The notes beneath the pieces were generated by a model that was not told the DNA's origin, made no database searches, and worked only from the letters and a program-made list of their open reading frames with translations. Below are positions 1-4,505 of a stretch of 5,445 nt of DNA, in pieces (positions within the stretch are counted from its first letter, which is position 1; the number at the start of each line of letters is the position of its first letter). Source of the stretch: Chloroflexota bacterium (GTDB taxonomy: Bacteria; Chloroflexota; Anaerolineae; JACRMK01); NCBI GenBank assembly GCA_016200765.1, contig JACQEC010000219.1:1-5445 (forward strand), in the 5' to 3' direction. The position numbers were made by a program, and so were the translations under genes.

Positions 1-2
1 AG

Positions 3-1217
3 ATCGTGTGGCTTCAGCGCGTGGAGCGGGAGCATGAGAACTTTCGAGCGGCGCTGGGGTGGGCGCTGGAGCAGGCTGAGGTGGAGTCGGGCTTGCGGCT
101 ATGTGTGGCGGTGGCCCGGTTTTGGGATGTGCGCGGGCATGTGAGCGAAGGGCGGCAGTGGCTGGCGCAGGCGTTGGCGGCGGGCCGCGGGCGGTTGACG
201 CCAAGTGCATCGGCAGATGAGCGGGGATGCTATGGCGGCGCGCTGAATTGGGCGGGCGAGTTTGCTCGGAAGCAAGGCGGCTATGGTACGGCGCGGGCGC
301 TCTTTGCCGAGAGCCTGACGCTGTTCCGCGAGGTGGGCGATAAGCGGGGCGCCGCCAACTCACTCAACAGCCTGGGGCTAGTGGCTCAGAATCAAGGCGA
401 CTACGGTGCGGCGCGGGCGCTCTCTACCGAGAGCCTGATGCTGCGGCGCGAGTTGGGCGACCAGCGGGGCATGGCCGGCTCGCTCAACACCTTGGGACTT
501 GTGGCGGCGAATCAAGGCGACTATGGTACGGCGCAGGCGCTCTATGCCGAGAGCCTCGCGCTATACCGCGCGTTGGGCGACAAGCGGGGCATGACCAATT
601 CGCTCAACAACTTGGGGATAATGGCAGAGAATCAGGGCGACGACGGTACGGCGCGGGCGCTCCACACCGAGAGCCTGGCGCTGCGACGTGAATTGGGCGA
701 CAAGTTGGGCATGGCCAATTCGCTCAACAACTTGGGGAATATGGCTGCGACCCAAGGCGACTACGCGGCGGCGCGGGCGCTCTATGCCGAGAGTCTGACG
801 CTCAGTCGGGAGTTGGGCGACAAGTCAGGCATGGCCACCTCGCTCCACAACCTGGGAACTATGGCAGTGAATCAACGCGACGATGGTACAGCGCGGGCGC
901 TGTATGCCGAGAGCCTGACGCTGTTCCGCGAGGTGGGCAACAGGAAGGGCATTGCACACAATCTGGTTGGGTGGGCGAGCCTGGCGCTCACGCGGCAACA
1001 GCCGCAACGGGCTGCGACGCTATCCGGCGCGGTCACGGCCTTGCTGGCAGTCACCAGTGCGCGCCTTGATGGTGTTGAACGGACGATGCATGATAACACC
1101 ATTGCCGCCCTGCGTGCCCAACTCGATGAAGCGGCGTTCAACGCGGCGTGGGGGGAAGGGCACGCGCTGACTCTGGAGCAAGCGATTGAGTACGCGCTGG
1201 CAGAGGCTGGCGCGTAA
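3..1217 (+). CDS. TPR-domain C-terminal part of an ATPase/TPR (AfsR/LuxR-like) regulator, 5'-truncated by window edge
   Basis: The frame is open to the left edge, so the true start lies outside the window; a GTG at position 6 is probably internal. Residues are counted from that GTG. Residues 1-50 (WLQRVEREHENFRAALGWAL) match the segment that follows the NB-ARC/AAA-type ATPase in large bacterial ATPase-TPR regulators. Residues 79-318 are six 40-residue TPR units of the form SLNNLGxMAxNQGDYGTARALYAESLxLxRELGDKxGMAN. Residues 319-340 are a degenerate seventh unit. The last ~60 residues, ending in AAWGEGHALTLEQAIEYAL, match the conserved tail seen in many such proteins. From family knowledge the TPR superhelix binds a protein or peptide and controls an N-terminal ATPase and effector domain (LuxR, SARP or cyclase). 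That N-terminal part is not visible, so the output is unknown. A VOC gene follows 38 bp downstream with no obvious terminator and may be co-transcribed. Confidence 0.85.
   Translation: MVWLQRVEREHENFRAALGWALEQAEVESGLRLCVAVARFWDVRGHVSEGRQWLAQALAAGRGRLTPSASADERGCYGGALNWAGEFARKQGGYGTARALFAESLTLFREVGDKRGAANSLNSLGLVAQNQGDYGAARALSTESLMLRRELGDQRGMAGSLNTLGLVAANQGDYGTAQALYAESLALYRALGDKRGMTNSLNNLGIMAENQGDDGTARALHTESLALRRELGDKLGMANSLNNLGNMAATQGDYAAARALYAESLTLSRELGDKSGMATSLHNLGTMAVNQRDDGTARALYAESLTLFREVGNRKGIAHNLVGWASLALTRQQPQRAATLSGAVTALLAVTSARLDGVERTMHDNTIAALRAQLDEAAFNAAWGEGHALTLEQAIEYALAEAGA
240..959 (+). repeat. Six in-frame 120-bp tandem repeats encoding 40-aa TPR units
   Basis: The unit is exactly 120 bp and repeats six times without any change in length. 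The 11-mer gcgcgggcgct recurs at 291, 411, 651, 771 and 891, and with one change at 531. Similarity is at DNA as well as protein level, which suggests recent duplication or recombination among units. The first and last units share an identical 34-bp stretch (305-338 and 905-938) although they are not neighbours. Confidence 0.93.
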
Positions 1218-1255
1218 AACGTAGATTCCGATTACTTCACAGACGAGGCATAGCC

Positions 1256-1666
1256 ATGTTCACCATCACCAACTACAACCACGACTCCCTCATGGTCGCC
1301 GATGTCGAGCGGTCGGCGGCGTTTTACCGCGACGTGCTCGGCATGAGGGAAGTGCCGCGCCCGGCCACCTTCGACTTCGCCGGTAAGTGGTTTCGTTGCG
1401 GCACCGCCGAGATACACCTCATCGGGGCCAGCGGCGCGCCGCAAGCGCCGGGCGACCTGCCCAACGCCGAGCCGCACCGCGCCCGCGCGCGCCATATCGC
1501 GTTTGAGATCGCGGATATGGACGAGACCGTGCGGCATTTGCAGGCGCAAGGCATCCCGATTGTGGCCGGCCCGCGCCCGCGCGGCGACGGGCCCGTGCAG
1601 GTGTATGTCTGCGATCCGGACGGGCACCTGATTGAACTATGCACGCGCGCGGCTACGGCTGGCTGA
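1256..1666 (+). CDS. VOC superfamily protein (glyoxalase/bleomycin-resistance/dioxygenase fold)
   Basis: This is a 136-residue single-domain VOC protein of typical length. The N-terminal beta-alpha unit (residues 7-32, HDSLMVADVERSAAFYRDVL) carries His9. The second unit begins at ARHIAFEIADMDETVRHL with His80 and ends with DPDGHLIEL, carrying Glu127. Glu52 or His54 (AEIHLI) lies on the strand that often adds another ligand. His9, His80 and Glu127 are the expected divalent-metal ligands, so it is probably a metal-dependent enzyme. The substrate cannot be read from the sequence; FosX-like, glyoxalase-like and extradiol-dioxygenase-like activities are all possible. The ATG is preceded by CGAGG (1244-1248) with a 7-nt spacer. 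The gene follows the TPR gene on the same strand and converges with the sulfotransferase-like gene, leaving 6 bp between their stop codons. Confidence 0.88.
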   Translation: MFTITNYNHDSLMVADVERSAAFYRDVLGMREVPRPATFDFAGKWFRCGTAEIHLIGASGAPQAPGDLPNAEPHRARARHIAFEIADMDETVRHLQAQGIPIVAGPRPRGDGPVQVYVCDPDGHLIELCTRAATAG

Positions 1667-1672
1667 AGCGGC

Positions 1673-2251
1673 TCACGCCTTGCGGTTGCGGTAGAGCGAC
1701 GGGTCCACCACGCCCGCCATCGCGTCCGTGTCGAGCGCGCGGCCCAGAAATTGCTGGATGCTCCGCGCCTGCGCGAGCGGGTCGGCGAGCATCTCGTTGT
1801 AGCTGACGTACAGCACGCGGATGTTCGGCTGTTTGGCGAGCCACGCCTCGACCTGTTTGAGATGCTGTTGGAAGAGGACGCCCAGACTGGCGGATTTGGC
1901 CGCGTCCACCGGCTTGCCCTGCCGCACCAGCATCTCGTTCTGCGAGGCGAGCACCTCCTCCATGCGGCGGCGCATGAAGACCACATCGTAGCGATAGCGC
2001 GGCGGCAACTGCAGGAGGAGCGCCGCAACCATCTTGACGACCCGCCCCTTCGCGTCTTCGAGCCACGCCTGATCGGTCGCGATCTGCTTCACGCGCTCAA
2101 ACTCGTAGTAGCCCTTCGGGTTGTCCTCGTCGGCCACGCGGATATTGTCAATCAACGTCGGGATGCCGCCCGCCTCCAGCATTTTCATCGCCATGGATGT
2201 GCCGGAACGGGGTAGGCCGGAAACAATCGTGATTGGTTCGGGGTCTGCCAT
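1673..2251 (-). CDS. Short sulfotransferase-family protein (PAPS-type P-loop)
   Basis: The protein has 192 residues from the ATG at 2251. A longer start at 2353 is possible in frame, but the 2251 start has GGAGG seven bases upstream and begins directly before the first beta strand. That strand (PITIVSGLPRSGTSMAMKML, residues 6-25) carries the PRSGTS loop which binds the 5'-phosphosulfate end of PAPS in sulfotransferases. VVFMRRRMEEVLASQ (residues 90-104) fits the 3'-phosphate site, with Arg95 and Ser103 at the usual 8-residue spacing. NIRVLYVSYNEMLADP (143-158) and the end VVDPSLYRNR also fit the family. It is shorter than classical sulfotransferases of 250-300 residues, yet both nucleotide motifs are present, so it looks complete. 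There is no signal peptide, so it is probably cytoplasmic. The acceptor substrate is unknown. It is likely monocistronic, with a candidate promoter at 2289-2297. Confidence 0.82.
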   Translation of the reverse strand: MADPEPITIVSGLPRSGTSMAMKMLEAGGIPTLIDNIRVADEDNPKGYYEFERVKQIATDQAWLEDAKGRVVKMVAALLLQLPPRYRYDVVFMRRRMEEVLASQNEMLVRQGKPVDAAKSASLGVLFQQHLKQVEAWLAKQPNIRVLYVSYNEMLADPLAQARSIQQFLGRALDTDAMAGVVDPSLYRNRKA

Positions 2252-2258
2252 GCTGAAA

Positions 2259-2263
2259 CCTCC
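2259..2263 (-). promoter_or_regulatory. Shine-Dalgarno GGAGG that fixes the sulfotransferase start
   Basis: On the minus strand GGAGG stands 7 nt before the ATG at 2251-2249. This supports the 192-residue form over the in-frame upstream start at 2353, whose extra 34 residues have no domain character and would be encoded across the candidate promoter. Confidence 0.8.
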
Positions 2264-2288
2264 ACCCTGCGGTTTGGATTGCCCATTT

Positions 2289-2297
2289 ATCATACCA
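2289..2297 (-). promoter_or_regulatory. Candidate extended -10 promoter (TGG-TATGAT) for the sulfotransferase gene
   Basis: The minus strand reads TGGTATGATAAAT, a TGN motif directly before a 5/6 match to TATAAT. This is the only AT-rich patch in the intergenic region. It predicts a leader of about 30 nt. No good -35 box is seen at the usual distance, which is compatible with an extended -10 promoter but keeps the call tentative. Confidence 0.45.
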
Positions 2298-2344
2298 CAA
2301 GGCGCGCCCCACTCCTCCAGAGCGCAGGTCGGCGAGGAGGGCGC

Positions 2345-2407
2345 GGCAAACAAAGCCCCCGTCTGACCTTGACGGGGGGTTGCGCGCTCAACATCAGACA
2401 GGGGCTT
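2345..2407 (-). terminator. Rho-independent terminator of the thioredoxin/CsoR-family operon
   Basis: The hairpin starts 3 bases after the repressor stop codon. In the minus-strand RNA, the arm from 2407-2394 (AAGCCCCUGUCUGA) pairs with the arm from 2366-2353 (UCAGACGGGGGCUU) over 14 pairs, including one U-G wobble. A tail CUUUGUUUG follows. The odd pair is a wobble only on the minus-strand transcript and would be an A-C mismatch on the plus strand, which supports the direction. A shorter 8-bp stem, CCCCCGTC (2378-2371) with GACGGGGG (2363-2356), uses the same 3' arm and could form instead. Confidence 0.8.
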
Positions 2408-2410
2408 CGT

Positions 2411-2734
2411 TTAGTATGGCAACTGGCTCAACGTCTTGACGAGGTCGTCAATCGTGCCCGATTCGTCAGACTCGCGCAGGCACTGCGTGGCGTAGTCGCG
2501 CACCAGCAAGAGGCTGACCTGATAGGCGGCGGCGCGCACGGCGTTGAGCTGGTTCAGGATGTCGCGGCAGTTGCGCCCCTCCTCCACCATGCGCTGAACG
2601 CCGCGCACCTGTCCTTCAATGCGCTTCAGCCGGTCGCTCAAGTCGGCGACGGCTTCCGCCGAGAAGACTTCGTTGGCGCTCACCTCCTGCGCTGGCGCGG
2701 GCTTGGGAGCCAGCGTGACTTTTGTCCGGCTCAT
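2411..2734 (-). CDS. CsoR/CstR-family (DUF156) transcriptional repressor, His-to-Tyr variant
   Basis: The protein has 107 residues. The four-helix family core runs from about residue 33 to 104, with the signature RLKRIEGQVRGVQRMVEEGRNC (35-56) and LNAVRAAAYQVSLLLVRDYATQC (63-85). In Cu(I)-sensing CsoR the ligands are Cys, His and Cys at spacings of 25 and 4 residues. Here those positions are Cys56, Tyr81 and Cys85. Both cysteines are kept at the 29-residue spacing of the CstR pair (Cys31/Cys60 in S. aureus), but the copper His is lost. I infer a thiol or persulfide sensor more likely than a copper sensor. An Ala/Pro-rich extension of about 30 residues precedes the core; there is no later Met before the core. 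The gene starts one base after the thioredoxin stop (TAAgATG) with no clear ribosome site, so translation is probably coupled. It likely represses its own operon through the palindrome at 3098-3114. Confidence 0.9.
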   Translation of the reverse strand: MSRTKVTLAPKPAPAQEVSANEVFSAEAVADLSDRLKRIEGQVRGVQRMVEEGRNCRDILNQLNAVRAAAYQVSLLLVRDYATQCLRESDESGTIDDLVKTLSQLPY

Positions 2735-2735
2735 C

Positions 2736-3077
2736 TTAGTTGGATGAAACCGTCACCATCGCCTTTTCCAGTTTGTTCTTCAGCACATCTTTGCGCACCG
2801 CGCCGACGACGCGATCAACCTCTTTGCCGTTCCTGAAGAAGATCAGCGTCGGGATGCCCATGACCCCATAGCGGCTGGCCCACAGCGGGTTGTCGTCAGT
2901 GTTGACCTTGGCGACGAGCGCGCGGCCATCGTAATCGCGCGCGAGTTCCTCGACCGACGGGGCGATCAGCTTACAGGGCCCGCACCACGGCGCCCAGAAA
3001 TCAACCAGCACCGGCTTATCCGACTTCAAGACCGTGGTCTCGAACGCATCGTCTGAAACGTGAACAGGTGAACTCAT
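2736..3077 (-). CDS. trxA: Thioredoxin
   Basis: This is a 113-residue classical thioredoxin. The active site WCGPC is at residues 31-35, with buried Asp26 in VDFWAPW and cis-Pro76 in GIPT; the numbering matches E. coli thioredoxin 1. The C-terminal half (TLIFFRNGKEVDRVVGAVRKDVLKNKLEK) completes the fold. No signal peptide or membrane segment is seen, so it acts in the cytoplasm as a dithiol-disulfide reductant, normally recharged by thioredoxin reductase. The frame is open further up to 3131, but that would translate through the operator and -10 box. The ATG at 3077 has GGAGG 5 nt upstream and gives the usual N-terminus. It is the first gene of a two-gene operon with the CsoR/CstR-like repressor. 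Thioredoxins can also reduce persulfides, which would fit a persulfide-sensing regulator. Confidence 0.95.
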   Translation of the reverse strand: MSSPVHVSDDAFETTVLKSDKPVLVDFWAPWCGPCKLIAPSVEELARDYDGRALVAKVNTDDNPLWASRYGVMGIPTLIFFRNGKEVDRVVGAVRKDVLKNKLEKAMVTVSSN

Positions 3078-3082
3078 CAGTT

Positions 3083-3087
3083 CCTCC
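3083..3087 (-). promoter_or_regulatory. Shine-Dalgarno GGAGG that fixes the thioredoxin start
   Basis: On the minus strand GGAGG is followed by a 5-nt spacer (AACTG) and the ATG at 3077-3075. It rejects the longer in-frame start at 3131, which would lie at the promoter -10 box. Confidence 0.85.
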
Positions 3088-3097
3088 ACAGAAGTAT

Positions 3098-3114
3098 ATA
3101 CCCCTACGGGGTAT
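3098..3114 (-). promoter_or_regulatory. CsoR/CstR-type operator palindrome
   Basis: ATACCCCTACGGGGTAT is a perfect inverted repeat with 7-bp arms around a 3-bp centre. Its layout, a run of C then a run of G flanked by ATA/TAT, is the layout known for CsoR/CstR-family operators. It covers about +2 to +19 of the predicted transcript, just after the -10 box, where a bound repressor would block initiation. The cognate repressor is the second gene of the operon. Confidence 0.82.
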
Positions 3115-3115
3115 C

Positions 3116-3130
3116 TGTATAGATTATACA
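3116..3130. promoter_or_regulatory. Second palindrome overlapping the -10 box
   Basis: TGTATAGATTATACA is a perfect inverted repeat with 6-bp arms and a 3-bp centre. It contains the whole -10 hexamer and lies one base from the GC-rich operator, with centres 17 bp apart. It may be a site for a second regulator or a second repressor contact. Because a TATAAT-rich region makes AT palindromes easier by chance, the functional call is tentative. Confidence 0.4.
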
Positions 3131-3151
3131 TCAGCCGCCGCGCGCTGTCAA
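3123..3151 (-). promoter_or_regulatory. Consensus sigma-70-type promoter of the thioredoxin/repressor operon
   Basis: On the minus strand TTGACA (3151-3146) and TATAAT (3128-3123) are both exact consensus and are separated by 17 bp. The transcription start is predicted near 3116, giving a leader of about 39 nt. The -35 box lies only 4 bp after the stop codon of the upstream solute-binding gene. Such a strong promoter would need tight repression, which fits the adjacent operator. Confidence 0.9.
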
Positions 3152-3155
3152 GCGC

Positions 3156-4505
3156 CTAGCGCGCCAGCGTGGTAATCGCCTTGTCGGCGGCCTCGGCGGG
3201 GGTCAGGTTGTTCGCCAGCACGTCCACAATCGCCGTCTGCAAAACGATGTCCAGCGTATCGCCGGCCGCGGTGACCGGCCGGTTGACGGCGATGAGCAGA
3301 AGGGGGTTGATGAAGTCGCGGTAGGCGGCATCGCTCGACCAGAGGTTGAGCGCGCTTCGCCGCACCGGCAGGCGGCTGGCCGCGCGGTTCCACGCCGCGT
3401 TGTTGTCGGCTGTGAGCATCCACTCGATAAAGCGCTCGGCGACCACGCGCCGCGCCGGGTCCTGCGTGGCGATGGCATAACCCCAACTGCGGCTGATGGT
3501 GGTCAGATTGCCACTGCGCGTCGGGATGGGCGCGTAGGCCGCGTTCTTGAGTTGGGCGCGGTCGCGCAAGTAGTCGCGGGTGCTGACGTCGGCCAGCGAG
3601 GCTTTGGCGGTCAGGTAGAGCCGCCAGGTTTCATCGGCGGTCTTGGTGCCGGCCACATTCGGCACGATCACACCGCGAGCCAGACCGTTGCGATAAAACT
3701 CCAGCGCGTCGCGCAGGGGCACACGGTCCAGCGCCGGCTTGCCGCGCGCGTCGCTGAAATGCCCGCCCAGCGCCACATATTGCGCCAGAAACGAATCGTT
3801 GACCAGCGCGTTCTCCCCTCCGGCGGCGAAGGCATAGCGAGCGGTGCTGGAAATGAGCGCGCTCCATGTCAGCGGCGGCGACTGGATTTGCGCGCTGTCA
3901 TAGACCCCGTGCAACACGTCCGCCGTGAAGGGAATCGCCAACAGCCGCCCGTCCACCTGACCGGCCTGCCGCGCGAACGGGTACAGGTCGTTGAGCAGAG
4001 CCGGAGAAAACTGGCTGTCAAAAGACTGCAACAGGCTCTCGCGCGACAGGCGCGGCAGTTCGCGCAGGTCAAGCGCGACGACATCGGGTAAGGCCTGCGG
4101 CAACGCGGCCTGCGTGGTGAGCAGCAGGTCCACGATGCCGCCCTTGCCGTAAGGCTTCTTGGGAACTATGCTGACGCGCGCGTTAGAGTAGGTCGCGTTG
4201 AAGGCCGCCAACTGGGTGGCGAGGATTTGACTGCCGCTCGCGCTCGGCGCCTGCGCGAATTCGTCGCTCATCCAGACGACCACGTTCAGCGGCCCCGGCG
4301 TGGCCGAGCTGGCCGCCGGAGTCGGCGCAAGGGTCTGGCGCGGCGTGGGCACGGCGACGGTCGTTTCCGGCAGAGGGTTGGCTGGCGGCGTGGGGTTCGC
4401 GCTCACCTCACAGGCGGCCAGCGTCAACAGGCACAGCGCCAGCGCGCACAGGCGGAGCAGGATGCGGTTCAAACGCGGCGCGGCGGCATCGAGGCGGGCG
4501 TTCAT
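3156..4505 (-). CDS. Extracellular solute-binding lipoprotein (ABC transporter family 1 type)
   Basis: This is a 449-residue secreted lipoprotein. The N-terminus has several Arg, a hydrophobic stretch (residues 15-30) and the lipobox LAAC with lipidated Cys32. Residues 33-72 form a Pro/Thr/Ala-rich linker, as often seen in Chloroflexota surface lipoproteins. The binding domain starts at LNVVVWMSDEF and has the family-1 layout: PDVVALDLRELPRLS, a hinge-like VDGRLLAIPFTADVLHGVYDS, and the C-terminal lobe SWGYAIATQDPARRVVAERFIEWMLTADNNAAWN followed by SRLPVRRSAL. From the family it should bind a sugar or another small solute outside the membrane and hand it to an ABC permease. No permease or ATPase gene is in the window. 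The ATG overlaps the methyltransferase stop (ATGA), implying translational coupling. The ligand is unknown. No U-tract terminator is seen after the gene, and the next promoter begins within 5 bp of its stop. Confidence 0.85.
   Translation of the reverse strand: MNARLDAAAPRLNRILLRLCALALCLLTLAACEVSANPTPPANPLPETTVAVPTPRQTLAPTPAASSATPGPLNVVVWMSDEFAQAPSASGSQILATQLAAFNATYSNARVSIVPKKPYGKGGIVDLLLTTQAALPQALPDVVALDLRELPRLSRESLLQSFDSQFSPALLNDLYPFARQAGQVDGRLLAIPFTADVLHGVYDSAQIQSPPLTWSALISSTARYAFAAGGENALVNDSFLAQYVALGGHFSDARGKPALDRVPLRDALEFYRNGLARGVIVPNVAGTKTADETWRLYLTAKASLADVSTRDYLRDRAQLKNAAYAPIPTRSGNLTTISRSWGYAIATQDPARRVVAERFIEWMLTADNNAAWNRAASRLPVRRSALNLWSSDAAYRDFINPLLLIAVNRPVTAAGDTLDIVLQTAIVDVLANNLTPAEAADKAITTLAR

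Noticed and set aside
240..959. CRISPR-like or mobile repeat array
   Set aside because: The 120-bp periodicity lies entirely within one reading frame and encodes TPR units; there are no spacers between identical repeats.
561..1141. Minus-strand and alternate-frame open frames within the TPR gene
   Set aside because: They repeat with the 120-bp period as antisense shadows of the TPR units and resemble no protein family.
1660..1700. Bidirectional terminator between the convergent VOC and sulfotransferase genes
   Set aside because: The stop codons are 6 bp apart and no stem with a T or A tract can be seen on either side.
2312..2339. Inverted repeat CTCCTC/GAGGAG between the terminator and the sulfotransferase promoter
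   Set aside because: Six-base arms with a 16-base loop are expected by chance in this GC-rich DNA, and nothing next to it suggests function.
2252..2353. Longer N-terminus for the sulfotransferase (34 extra residues from 2353)
   Set aside because: The extra residues have no domain features, the region contains a candidate promoter, and GGAGG at 2259-2263 points to the 2251 start.
3078..3131. Longer N-terminus for thioredoxin (18 extra residues from 3131)
   Set aside because: It would place coding sequence over the -10 box and operator, and the start would lie upstream of the predicted transcript.
3140..3164. Hairpin GCGCGCT/AGCGCGC around the stop codon of the solute-binding gene
   Set aside because: The stem is only 7 bp of alternating GC, has an 11-nt loop and no U tract, and overlaps the -35 box of the next operon, so it was not called a terminator.
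3552..4091. Long plus-strand open frame opposite the solute-binding gene
   Set aside because: High GC content makes long antisense frames common; the product has no domain signs, whereas the minus strand has a lipobox and family motifs.
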